Part shown: one piece after another, positions 35,901 through 47,100 of the stretch
Layout of the letters: each line of letters starts with the position of its first letter
How positions within the stretch are numbered: the stretch's first letter is position 1
DNA from: Tetracladium setigerum
Taxonomy: Eukaryota; Ascomycota; Leotiomycetes; Helotiales
Assembly: GCA_031472005.1 (NCBI GenBank)
Contig: PZJY01000010.1
Location: forward strand, 62,001-126,000
Direction: 5' to 3'
DNA: 64,000 nt
Position numbers and translations under genes: made by a program
The notes under the pieces: model-generated
Seen by the model: the letters and a program-made list of their open reading frames with translations, nothing else
Told to the model about the DNA's origin: nothing
Database searches by the model: none

Positions 35901-37682
35901 CTCAAAGACTTCGTCTAGCAACGAGCCTGGGAATGATCCAGTTGCTGAATATAGCATCCCGGACGAACTTCTGTGTGCGATTTCTCGGGAACTTATGGAA
36001 GATCCGGTGATTACCTCTGACGGTTTCACTTACGATCGCAACAACATCGATAGGTAATTCTTTCCTTTCAGCTTAAGCCGAATATTGCAGTAGCCAGCAC
36101 TTTGTTCTACTTTTCGAAGAAAGAGAGTAATGCTAACTTTGATAGATGGCTCCAAACCGGTCAAACCTCGCCATCTACGGGGCTTCCCCTTGACAACAAA
36201 CACTTGCGGGTGAATGGAGCCATAGCTCGTCAAATACAACGATGGATTGCTGGCACTGAAATAATGGAATCCCAGACACCATCTGTTTCTTGGCCAGGGC
36301 TGAGGGGTAATTCTTGGACCTTGTCCCTAGGTTAGTTCAGGAGAGATGTTCCTCAAGCTATCTCCGTCAACCATTTATACGAGATTGCTTTCCGAGGCAT
36401 CAAAGGTCAGCACACACGGCTTCAACTCCACGTCAACAACCAGCTTTTGCTCCCTCGGATATGAATATCACGATCGCTGGCATCACAAGTGGTTCAAAAA
36501 TCCATATTAGTTACCATGATGATTCCAGGATTAATTCACTCGTAACTAAACCAGAAGAATTGTGTCTTGTGAAGGTCTACTTCGCAAATTACGACGAGAT
36601 GAACTTCTCTTATTGGACTCCAAGAAATACAACAAATACATTTTCCTCTGTGTTGTTTCGATTCTGGAGAAGCCAGTTCGAGATGTCGAAGTACCATTCA
36701 TTCTGTCCAAAACTGATACCTATATGGGCTGGAATTATAGATGAGGGCGACGACCACATCTCAGGCTCCCTTTGTAAGTACTCTGAGCGTTTGACTCTAT
36801 ATCTCACATCCGAATATGCCACAGGCTCTCTGAGAAAGGAAAAACTTTGTTCGTCGGCCACTGCGAAGCTTGGAGATGATGAAAATATTGACATGGCGGC
36901 TGATGAATTGGATGCGAAGCTAAGTCGAACAAATGCTTGTCAAGAGTTCGCCCATTTCCATCCTGTCTTTATTCGTGCTAACTTTATCAAAGATGGACGT
37001 TCTCAAGTGCATGTTTGATGCATACATCAATAGGTCTTTGGCCTATGGGTATGCCCAGCACACAGGTCAGTTGTGGAAGTTGGTCCATCCGTTTCGGAAT
37101 TATCTAACACGCATTATTTCAAGGTCTCATCACATTTCAATCGACCGCCACCCTCTCCTTGCTGTTTACGTCTCTGATATCAATATGTCTTTCTGGAAGG
37201 TGGTGATGCAAGGCGTAAGTTTCTTTTCCGACTTTACTTCCATTTCTGACCATGCTGCAGCCTATAGACAGCGCATATTCGATAGGAACATTTGTGTTGT
37301 ACATCGACATGGTGAAGGACTATCCCGCATTGCCACCGTCATGCCGTTTGCTCACGCCAATTTTACATCCAAATATCAACAAACATGGTCGAGTGTGCTA
37401 CAGTATCTTGGACCGAAACTAGACTTCCGATACAACAAATCTCCAGCTAATCAACACGATTTACGGACTCCTGCTTGTTCCTGAGTTCAGTGATCCAATG
37501 TATGTATCCCTTACCCTCGAACCCAACTGCCACTGACAATATGAAGCAACGCTCTTGTCACATTGAACTTCCATTGGGACGAGGTTGCTTTCCAAGAAGA
37601 TGTGAAAAAGCACATCAAGAAGTACGCAACCAAGACTCGGGCCGAGTGGAAGGCCGAGATTTTGGAAGAAATGGAGCAATGA
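32972..37682 (+). CDS. Multidomain ubiquitin-like / VWA-like / U-box E3 / UBC E2 protein, disrupted
   Basis: One large gene read through several introns. Order: two ubiquitin-like beta-grasp segments (about 32990-33235 and 33300-33475), a helical region, a strand-DxSxS motif VVVVVDCSKSM (35321-35338, VWA MIDAS-like), a U-box (DELLCAISRELMEDPVITS, DGFTYDR, then WLQTGQTSPSTG), another beta-grasp-like stretch (LYEIAFRGIKGQHTRL), a VWA-like fragment (MDVLKCMFDAYINRSLAYGY, GLITFQST) and a UBC fold with HPN and catalytic Cys (HPNINKHGRVCYS). Clear introns: 34688-34756, 35475-35548, 36054-36145, 37066-37123, 37215-37260, 37500-37546. Breaks: one-base slips near 34412 and 36452-36454, an unexplained shift near 33460, in-frame TAG at 36333 and 37420. 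The 33540-33780 part is unresolved. Function, E2-E3 ubiquitination in one chain, is inference. Confidence 0.7.
37183..37682 (+). other. UBC (E2) module at the end of the U-box gene
   Basis: Reads MSFWKVVMQG, intron 37215-37260, then PIDSAYSIGTFVLYIDM, DYPALPPS, LTPILHPNI, GRVCYSILDRN, TAG, TSDTT, NTIYGLLLVPEFSDP, intron 37500-37546, and a C-terminal helix ending KKYATKTRAEW. The HPN motif is at 37366-37374 and the active Cys codon at 37396-37398. The TAG at 37420-37422 stands where related E2s have a bulky residue, often Trp; TGG to TAG is one G-to-A change. The first E2 helix is not visible upstream. Confidence 0.8.
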
Positions 37683-38181
37683 TTGCCAAGATTGATGGGA
37701 CTCGCTTCTTTGCTGGGATTCGCATCATATCGTTGGGCTGGGATTTGAAGCATTTTCATTCTTTCATCGAACCATCATTTTTTACTGTTACTGGTATTAG
37801 CTTTGCTACTCTTGCGAGAACTACTACAGCTTCTACACAATCAAAAAGTTATACTTTGCGCATGTCTTCTGGAGTGTTCCCACTGTCGTACAGGATCTTC
37901 GAAAATGTGACCTGTAGATTAATGTCTTGTGACACAAAAGGTGCTCCTATCAGCCCTCCTAGATACCTCCATCATCAACGATGACATTCATTCGCCATGC
38001 ATGCTGGCCATCACGGCCACTTTGTGACAAGTCTCCGAATTGAAAAAATTATAACTCTGTTCTTTTGTGTAAATGCTATAGATGATCTGTTTCTATAAAT
38101 ACGACGGCTCTTCTCTAATGTGGCAACCCTTCCAATTCTAAACCAGCGATCTTCCGGAAAGTTTCCAAGCTTTTCATGATC
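37683..38181. other. Convergent intergenic region
   Basis: 3' flanks of the U-box gene and the RTA1-like gene. An alternative reading frame for the RTA1-like C-terminus reaches down to 38115. Confidence 0.4.
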
Positions 38182-39167
38182 TCATCTCTTGTAGGGACTT
38201 TGAATTGATATTCCCGATACATTCTCATCCTCTCGTTGTAACTCCACATCCGCTCTTCCTCCCCACGCTTTATGGCGAATCTCACTTGGATAAACATACC
38301 AAAACATGACCGCCACCGCAAACATTGGCACTGAATCAAAGATATACAGTGTCCACTCGTTCTTCAGCAAATACCCATCCTGCCCCCAATATACTCCACC
38401 ACTCTGAAGATAGATCGTATGAGAATGAGCATGCTGACCACATATAGCATCTGCAAAATCCTTCTCCAATCAACCACGCTCCTCAACGACTCACTGGTTG
38501 GCTGGGCATTAATTCGTTTGTGCACCACGATTGCAGTGACAAAAAACAGCCCGAAACTAATAATTTGTACGAATAAACCAGTGATGACCATTGCCTCTCC
38601 CATCTTGGCGGTGCTTGAGTTGATCATCAGCCCCGCTGACCCGCCTTGGATCATGAAAGATAATACGTCGCCCGTGACGAAGGCTTTGGTAATCCAGTTT
38701 GCTCGGATTGGAGAGTGGTGTTCGGCGCTGAGGAAGCGAAGGAGGTGGCCCAGTGTCATGTAGATTGTTGCTGCGTACAGGGCGGGGGCGAGGAGGATGA
38801 AGACGTTTTGGATTATGAAGGGCATTAATTTTTCGGTACGGTTGTGGGCTGAGGCGCGGACTAAATAGCCTATTGTTTGAACTGATGCAATATGTATGTT
38901 AGCATGAGCTGGAAATTGCTGTTGAGAGCGAGGTAGGAGTGAAGACATTCACTACAGCAGAGTGCAAGTTATGAGCTGTGACAATAAAGACTTACGAAAA
39001 CAACCAATCAAAAAGGCTATGCAGAATTTGGCCCGAGTTTTCCAGAACTTCATTCCGTGGAGAACGGTGATTGCTAGGAAAAGGAGCATAAAGATTACGG
39101 CTGCGGGGATGGATGGGAGGTATTTCCAGAGGTAGTAACCTCCTTTGGTCGGTTTGAGAACTGCCAT
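38182..39167 (-). CDS. RTA1-like 7-TM protein (lipid-translocating exporter family)
   Basis: Seven predicted helices typical of RTA1/RSB1 proteins, which are linked to resistance to toxic lipids and azoles in yeasts. Exon 1 (38996-39167) has YLWKYLPSIPAAVIFMLLF; after intron 38882-38995 come GYLVRASAHNR, FIIQNVFILLAPALYAATIYM and SFMIQGGSAGL, all family hallmarks, then SIFRVVEYIGG and QDGYLLKNEWTLYIFDSVPM. These last two lie one frame apart; one base missing from the C-run 38383-38387 explains it. The tail after PSEIRHK is hydrophilic and ends at 38182; a frame change there would extend to 38115 with a different tail. Confidence 0.88.
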
Positions 39168-40235
39168 TTTGGCGTGGGAATTTTGGGCTGTTGAATTTCT
39201 CGATTGGGTTGGTATGTGACGTGCAGAATGCAAAAATCAGTTGAATCTTGTGGTCGATAAATCCCGGTTTTTTTCTCTCTGGAATAGGAAGATAGAAATG
39301 CTGATTTCGATTTGTGGAAGAAGTTTTCCGATGTTTGTTGATCAGGATTTTCACAGAGAACAAGAAGTTTAGATTGTATAAGAAGTATCTTGTGTGAATG
39401 ATGGGACAAGCGTAGCTATATTTATTTAAGAGTTTGCAATCTATTGAGAGGGAGACGCTTGGCGTTGTCCAACTGAATGTAAACAAGGGAAAGACCAGAC
39501 TTGCTCATGGGCATACGTACCGCTGACGCGTTTCCATGCCGATTCATTCTAAAACAACCTTCCATCATGCTTTCATAGAAGTTGTTATCTCAACAGAGGA
39601 GTGTAGGCCGTTGCAATCGCTGAGCACGGCGTATTCGCTAAACTGGAGGACCCGCCCTTCGACTTCACAAGTCACACATGTTGTCGGAGCAACTTCTCTT
39701 GAAAAAACTTTTTATTGTTGATCTAGGAAAGGAAGACTTTTATAATTGCGAGGTAGTTTCCATAACAGGCAAGCGGCGAATGGACGGTTGATATGTTTGG
39801 AGTTGTGAGCCTATGGTTCATTTGATGTAAATTGTCACCTGACCAACTTGCAGAGCCTTAACGATTTTGTGTGAGGTTTTATTTTATTTTATTAGGCGGT
39901 CCATTCCATTTTCCATCCATAGAAAGGTTTTGGCAAACGGGGGAGTCGAGTGGAGGAATTAACACTTCGGCCAAAAGACCTCGGCACCGTATTCGTCGTA
40001 TTAATCGTATTCGAGTCAGTCCACTACGTTGGTCCACATGAGCCTGATACGAGGCTCAGACGTACGCGACTCATTTCCCCACCTTAACTTCCTTCTGAAC
40101 CCCGTTAAAGTAGCTCGCATGCGCCGTATTCCAGCTGGCCTTTACGGTTTCTACGTCTCTTCATATTTTGAAGAATCTTAGTCAACAGATGCAATTGTAG
40201 TTAACATAAGCAATTACAGGCGCTCAGACTAGCCA
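39168..40235. promoter_or_regulatory. Divergent promoter region, RTA1-like / Zn2Cys6 factor
   Basis: Non-coding 1.07 kb between diverging genes. TATA-like sequence near 39418-39425 (CTATATTTATT). Paired TATTCGTCGTATTAATCGTATTCG words lie around 39990-40015. No gene seen. Confidence 0.45.
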
Positions 40236-41534
40236 ATGAGTCGATTGTCCCACAAGAAGTCACGGAAGGGCTGCAAGAGGTGTAAACAAAGACACGTCAA
40301 AGTGAGTTACTTCCTGTTCGAGAATTGATCCTCCACTCTTCATCCTTCAATTACTGAGCAAACCCTTGATATCATGACCTTAATTGTCGAATTCGCCTCG
40401 TTGACGGTCTCTCAGTGCGACGAAACAAAACCGTCTTGCTTGAAATGCGTCGATGTACGCTGTAGCTACCTCGATGATCCCGCATTATCGATATCTTCAC
40501 CACCTTCAACAAGCCATGCTCCGACTCCCTCAGCATCTTCGAATACAGCAACGACAGCTGGGCCATTTGCCCCTCTGTCGACCCAAGACTCCTTTCATGG
40601 CCTCCTGAATATGGCTCACCTCTCGCTTTTCCATCATATATCAATTGCATCGCCGTGTTTATTTTCAATCTACGATCTCTCAGAAGACGATTCCTACAAC
40701 ATCATGCAAGCGACCCTCAAACATGCCATGCAGGCTCCTTATCTCATGCACGAGCTCCTCTCCTTCTCTGCTCTCAACATGGCTCTTATCGATCCCTCGA
40801 ATAGCGAAAGCTGGCAGCGCCAATCCACCGAGCTCCAAACCCACGCACTCTCACTCTTCAACAACAAAGGCCCAGAGGGCGAAGAGGGATTCATCCCCTC
40901 CTTTCTTTTCGCTTCAATACTTAGCACCCATCTCCTCCACGAGGCCGTGACATCCCCTACCACAAGTTTGACGTCGGATTTCGGTGCTTATCTCGATAGA
41001 TTTGTGGGCTACATCAGTCTGTCAAAGGGCATTCGAATGGTGCTTGTAGGAGGCAATTGGGCCTCCTTGTCCGACACTGCATTCTCTCCATTGATCACCG
41101 TTGGAAACAAGATTCCCGCGCCAGAAACAGCTCACGCACCCGAACTCACCAGCCTAGAACAGCTCCTCCAAAGTGCAGACATCAGTTCTTCATCATTATC
41201 AGTCTATCTCCAAGTTCTCATGCCTCTCAAATCCGCATATCAAGCCCATGCCCATTTTCGAATCGAGAAGGATAGTGTGAGCAGAGCGACTTCGAGAAGT
41301 TCATGTTTCGCCTGGCCCATTATCTCAAGTCCGGAATATACAGATTTGCTAGCGCAGCGCAGACCCGAGGCTTTGGCGATTCTTGCGTATTTTGGAGTTT
41401 TATTGCACTGGAATAGAGATGTTTGGATCTTTGGGGATGGCGGAAGTCGCTTGGTGGAGGGTATAGAGAGATATCTCGGAGGGTATTGGACGGAATGGTT
41501 GGAGGCACCAAGAAGATTGATGGCTGAGGTTTGA
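40236..41534 (+). CDS. Zn2Cys6 transcription factor, UPC2/sterol-uptake-control-like
   Basis: Exon 1 codes MSRLSHKKSRKGCKRCKQRHVK; after intron 40302-40415 it continues CDETKPSCLKCVDVRCSYL. The six Cys of a Zn2Cys6 cluster are present, but the last spacing is C-x4-C rather than the usual x6-8. The rest matches the Fungal_trans_2/UPC2-like type: NMAHLSLFHHIS, LMHELLSFSALNMA, and a C-terminal end RYLGGYWTEWLEAPRRLM. Length about 394 residues is normal. The sequence coding the last 23 codons including the stop is repeated right behind the gene (41541-41609). The target genes are unknown; the divergent neighbour is an RTA1-like gene, a class linked to sterol stress, which makes co-regulation plausible (inference). 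Confidence 0.88.
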
Positions 41535-41609
41535 GAGAGGTATCTTGGTGGTTACTGGATGGAATGGTCGGAGGCACCAAGAAGGATAATGGCTGAGACT
41601 TGAGAGAGG
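41472..41609 (+). repeat. 69-bp tandem duplication of the TF 3' coding end
   Basis: Unit 1 (41472-41540) codes YLGGYWTEWLEAPRRLMAEV plus stop and GAGAGG. Unit 2 (41541-41609) codes YLGGYWMEWSEAPRRIMAET plus stop in the same register. The copies differ at about ten positions, so the event is not recent. Confidence 0.93.
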
Positions 41610-42603
41610 TTCGATAGCTGAAGCCCCGATGCAAGGAACTACATCAGCGATTTGGGAAGGTTTTATTTTGGAGAGCAATTGGTATTTCCAGGAGTTCGGT
41701 GGGTATGTCTATATGAAAATGGGAAGTTATTGGAGTTTTGGGTATGTCGGCTCCAAGGATATATAATCATATTCGAGAATTCAGTACTTTTACCCGGACT
41801 CCTCCCACCAACCTTTGGAGTGGCAAATTTACATGCCACCCTAGCAAGGCCATTCCCAGAAGTCTCATATCTCACTCCCCACCATTGTCAAATCTTTTGA
41901 AATCGCCTACTCGTCAAAGACGAGCGACTGCGTTTCAGCTAGGCTGAGATGGCCATGTCCGAAAGTACTCGAGTACGACTGGTCTCAAAAGGTTGGGAGC
42001 TTAGGTGTGGCTTTTCAGCCGCAATTTCAGTTTTGGCGCTGCCGAGTGATAGTACTCAACAGATGGGAATGAGAGATCCAAACCTCTCAAAGCTGGCAAA
42101 GTACGATTCAAGATTCACACGGAAGTAGAGAATTACATCCGGATGGTGCTGGCTTGCACCAAGCAGGGTATTTGGATCTGCCTCGCATAGCCAAAGTGAA
42201 GATCGGTACAGTACCATTGATCTATCAAGTTGGAACCCTATTCTCAGGCCAAGACTTGAGGATATCTTTGTGGAAAACCAAGGCGACTGGGACGGAATGT
42301 TGAATTTTTCGCATCGCAGATCAGAAACCTCATGATGCAGCCCTTTGGACCAGCCGGGTACAAAGCTCATGGCTTTCCTTGCGTGGAAGGCGTCCAGTGG
42401 ATCTCTTCTTTGTTACACTCCTCTCACGACGCGAATTTCAGCCCTGGAACATCACTTTTATTGCTCTTGCAGTTACACCGTCAACCAAATGCCTCTCACT
42501 GCTGGGTCTGCCTATTTGGGCTATTGGGTCAATCAAAGTATGTATACCTGAATGCGAAGCCCTTCCTCTCGCAGTCTTCCCACTTCTTTTGCTGTTATTC
42601 TGA
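41610..42603. other. Intergenic / uncertain upstream exons of membrane protein
   Basis: No gene fully supported. An open frame at about 42333-42603 (LFFVTLLSRREFQPWNITF..., later VFPLLLLLF) may hold earlier exons of the membrane protein that follows; the junction could not be resolved. Confidence 0.35.
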
Positions 42604-43221
42604 CATTGTCCACCCCAAGTGTCCGGTGAGCTTTCCGTCAATCATTGGAAGCACGAGATGGCGAATTTCCATAACGTCTGTCTTGCCGGCCTGCAAATAC
42701 ATGCAGTCTTGCATGCCGCTCCAGGTAATACGAAACTCGGATCTGGTACAGTCTCTGTTCACGATTATATTGATCAAGAAAAAACAGCCGACAACTTAAG
42801 ATTGTGCAATAATCAGAAGTTTCGCAGCCCGAACTACGCATCTGTCAATTTTGTCGGGCTCATGTTGACTTTGATTATCTTCTTTTCGATTCTCCTCTTG
42901 AACGTCTTTATGTCAAGTATTCTAATCGCACTTCAAAGGTGCTCGAAGAACAAAGGTTATATTTCCAAGAGGGCGTGGATAGACGATGATGTACTGCAAT
43001 TGCAAAGACGTGCAATGGAAGCCAGAGGCGTGGGACCTTGGAAACATAAGGACAAAGACGAGGATATTAATGTTGCTGTCCTAGATAATTATGCATATGA
43101 GTTCCCTAGAATTTTTGAAAGCGGCTTGGCTGAAGAGGTGACTTTAAATGGAGGACGAGACAGTAGGGCTTGGGAAACAAAGATGCAGGCAAACGTGGGA
43201 TATCATTCTCATGCGTACTAA
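42604..43221 (+). CDS. Fungal integral membrane protein, C-terminal part (family unnamed)
   Basis: The readable frame begins just after a TGA at 42601-42603 without an ATG until 42658, so a 5' exon is missing from this call. The soluble part SVNHWKHEMANFHNVCLAGLQ and HDYIDQEKTADNLRLCNNQK looks like the loop before the last helix of a large Pezizomycotina membrane-protein family I cannot name. The TM helix is FVGLMLTLIIFFSILLLNVF, then a basic and amphipathic tail RAWIDDDVLQLQRRAMEARG. No function can be given. A frameshift or intron near 42590-42620 probably connects it to the hydrophobic frame upstream. Confidence 0.55.
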   Translation, partial: HCPPQVSGELSVNHWKHEMANFHNVCLAGLQIHAVLHAAPGNTKLGSGTVSVHDYIDQEKTADNLRLCNNQKFRSPNYASVNFVGLMLTLIIFFSILLLNVFMSSILIALQRCSKNKGYISKRAWIDDDVLQLQRRAMEARGVGPWKHKDKDEDINVAVLDNYAYEFPRIFESGLAEEVTLNGGRDSRAWETKMQANVGYHSHAY

Positions 43222-44114
43222 ACAATATGGCGGAAACTTTGTTAGGAAATTCGAATGCAGAGATCAGCTAGAAGAAAAGATGTCGTTGCGTTATGTCTGC
43301 TGTTTGGACTTTTATTGATTTTAGATCTCCTCTGCTGTTTTTTGGGACCGAATATACTTGGAAGGACGTACGACTCTAACGCCGGCATCTAATGGAGTGA
43401 TTTTGACTCACAAGAGGTCGTTGTTGTATTGATATTTTCAGCACTGTGTGCATGTCAGTAGTTATATTGTTAGAATCTATTCTCTCTGCTCTGAGGTGAG
43501 AAAGAACAGTTCTATCAACCTCAGACAGAGCAGCAAAATATGCTTCACTTTGCATCTTCTCTGTGTTCGCTTGATTTCTTGGCACTTGAATTTGTCTTCT
43601 TATGGGCAAGGGATGTTTGCTTTTGATCTAGACTAACGCAGTCTCATGAAATCTTGTTTACTATGTCATGGCTTTTTCCAAATCTGCCAAAAATCTCCTG
43701 TCGTGGCGGGGAAGTATCCCAGCAGTTTAGCCTATTACCCCTCTTTGGTCGGTCCATTGCCGAAGCCACACCAAATGCCGGCAGACGCCATCTCTGCACC
43801 GTCACACGTAGAGAAGACCGATCAAAGATGGATATTTGGATCCTAGTAAGACTACATATTAATTACTTGAGAATCATTCTTGTTTTGAAGCTCTTGGTAC
43901 CTGATTTCGGGTGAATGGAGAGGTTAGGCTAATATCCAGAATGTAGATCAGCCTCTACATTCAGGATCATTGCGAAGGGAGAAATTCCGAGATGCGGGGA
44001 TGTTGAAGTTGAAATACAATATTGTATACTTCATTTTTAAGAACATTCATGAAGAATCTCCATGGAATATCTAGTCCTCATATTTGTTCCCAGTTCTTGA
44101 ACTCTGCAATCAAA
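43222..44114. other. Intergenic region, GH115 promoter
   Basis: No gene recognised. TATTGTATAC-like AT-rich sequence lies near 44019-44030, about 90 bp before the GH115 start. Confidence 0.45.
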
Positions 44115-47100
44115 ATGAGGTCTACCCTTGTATTTTGTGCATTTCTTCCTTTCGTTCTCGGCCTTGGTCAAAACGCAACAATCACACTTGCGAAGGATTC
44201 TAAGTTACTGCAATTGGCAGGAAGCAACATCAATGGCCAAATTTTACTCAGCTCAAACGACTGGTGGGGTGTCATTCGTGCCGCAGAGGATCTTGCCGGC
44301 GATTTTGGAAAGGTTACTGGAAAGAACCTGACATTGGGAAACTCAAAGAATGGCAAGACTGAAACTATCATCTACGAGTATCGAGAGCCTACGAGCAACA
44401 CCAATGTGATAGATTCGATTCCTGAATCAGTTCGAAGCTAACGCCCTCACAGTACACTGTTGGGCCCGTCAAGAAATTCACAGGTCCAAAGCTGCTCTCT
44501 GGTACTTCCAAAGAAAAAACAGTCATCATTGCTGGCACGATCGGGAAATCAGAAGTGATTGACTCACTCGTTAAATCAAAGAAGATTGATATTACTCAAA
44601 TCAAAGGTCGTTGGGAGTCTTTTGTCTCTGAAGTCATCAAATCACCACTTCCAGGAGTCGACAGGGCCCTCGTCATCGCCGGTTCTGACGAAAGAGGAAC
44701 GATCTTTGGGTTGTATGATATCAGCGAGCAAATTGGCGTCAGCCCGTGGTACTGGTTCACAGATGTACCTGTTCGAAAGAGTGAGGGTGTGTGGGCATTA
44801 CAGACAAAGAAGATTCAAGGACCACCTAGCGTGAAGTACAGAGGTATTTTCATCAATGATGAGCAGCCCGGTCTGACGAATTGGATCAAGTAAGACCTCC
44901 TGATAAAACGCTGAAACGAGGTCGCTAATTCCACCACAGTGCTAATTACGAACGTGGAAAGTATGGTGCTGGATTCAATCACTATTTCTACTCTCGCGTG
45001 TTTGAGCTCCTCCTCAGATTGAGAGCAAATTATCTTTGGCCTGCTATGTGGGGAAGTATGTTCAACGTGGACGACTACGCCAATCAACCACTCGCGGACG
45101 CGTACGGAATTGTCATGGGATCTTCCCATACCGAGCCAATGATGCGAGCAACCAATGAATGGGGAAATTTTGGAAAGTCTTATGGTGGTTCTGGAATTTG
45201 GGCTTTCGATACGAACAACGCTTCAATTTCACCATTTTTCAAATATGGTGCACAAAGAGCGGCACCCTACGCTAAAAGCAGCCTGGTCACCATGGCCATG
45301 CGAGGCTATCACGATACGGCAATCGAGCTGACAGAGGAGTACGCAATTGATCTTTTGGAAGTGGTGGTCGAAGAACAACGCAAGATCCTGGCTGAAGTGT
45401 TCAATGGAACCAAAATTACAGACATCCCTCAAATGTGGTGTCTCTACAAGGAAGTCCAAGGGTATTATGAATCTGGCATGCAAGTGCCTGATGACATTAC
45501 TTTATTATGGGCTGATGATAATTGGGGGAATTTGAGAAGACTCCCTATTGGAAATGAAACGAAGAGAACCGGAGGAGCCGGTTGGTTATCTTATGCTTCT
45601 GATAGAGAACAATGCTGACAGTCTTCACTCTCAGGAGTCTATTATCACTTTGATTACGTCGGCGACCCTCGTAGTGTGAAATGGATTAACACAATCCAGC
45701 TTGAAAAGACACTTGAACAGGTATTTACATTCGTTTCCCAGGTAGACTTCCAAGCTAACGTCACAAGATGAAACTAGCCTACGCACGACAAGCAGATCGC
45801 ATTTGGATCGTGAACGTCGGCGACTTGAAACCTCTAGAAATCCCAATTAACCACTTCTTGGATCTTGCGTACGATACTCCAAGGTGGGGGTACAACAGCG
45901 TCCCAAAATGGCTCGAATTATGGGCATCTCGAGAGTTCGGTCCAAAGCACGCTAGCAAAATTTCTTCTGTCGTTGATCGATACGGATTGTACGCAAATCG
46001 TCGTAAATATGAGCTCCTCGATCCGTCAACTTATAGCGTGCTCAATTATAACGAAGCGGATACTATCCTTGCACAATGGGGCGCTTTGGGCAAAGCTGCG
46101 CAGGAGATTTACGATTTGCTAGATGAGAAGACAAAGATTTCATTCTACCAGACCGTGCTGCAGCCGGTTCTTGGTGGAGGTGTTGTTACTGCTATTCATA
46201 TTGGAATTGCCAAAAATACAATATATGGCAAACAGAAAAGAAACTCGGCAAATTCGGTTGCTCAAGATGTCTTGAAGTTGTTCAAGCAAGATGCTTTACT
46301 CACAAGACGTTATCACGAGCTTCTTGGTGGAAAATGGAATCACATTCTTGATCGTAAGACATTCTTGATCGTAAGCAAGATGAATATTGACGAGCAGTAG
46401 AACCTCATCTCGGATATGAATACTGGCAACAACCAATGCGGAATCAACTCCCTGCTCCTCTCACATTCGTTCAAGAGCTAGAAACTTCGGTAGCAGGAAA
46501 TATCGGAGTGGCTATCGAAGGATCCAATGCAACAGTCTCAGGGGATGACAATTACCACCCAAATTCTGGAAACACACTGGTTCTTGCGCCTTTAGATCCT
46601 TACGGTCCAAAAAGTAGATGGGTGGACGTCTTTGCTCGAGGAACAGATGGCTGCGAATGGAATTTTTCACCGTGGAGTGACTACGTCAAGGTGTCTCCAT
46701 CGTCGGGGTCGACAGGTGGCAATAACGGTACCGATACCCGTGTTCTTGTTTCGATCGACTGGTCAAAAGCACCAGTTGCTCCGAACATCTCGGTTGTGAA
46801 TATCAACGTCACATCTTCCTGTCTCAGCTGGGGAAATTATCCCTCTCCTCGTCTTCAGGTCCCTGTCAATCACACTGTTGTTGACAGCTCTTTCAAATCA
46901 GGTTTCGTTGAGAGTAGCAAAGCCATCTCTATAGAAGCAGAACACACAACCAGAAATACCTCATCCGGATCTACACACTATCAAATACTACCAGGTCACG
47001 GCCGCACTCTCTCGGGCGTAACGCTGTTCCCTGTCCTCGCCCCAACACAAGAAGTAGGGAAAGGTCCAGTTCTCGAATACGATATCTTCACATTCACCTC

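Noticed and set aside
37420..37422. Reading the TAG in the E2 as a recoded amino acid
   Set aside because: No support in fungi; nonsense change or sequence error is simpler.
38115..38339. Alternative C-terminus of the RTA1-like protein
   Set aside because: Would need another frameshift; the in-frame tail to 38182 is adequate, but this stays open.
44406..46397. Apparent stop codons in the GH115 gene suggesting a pseudogene
   Set aside because: All are removed by five in-phase introns with branch sites; the protein is whole.
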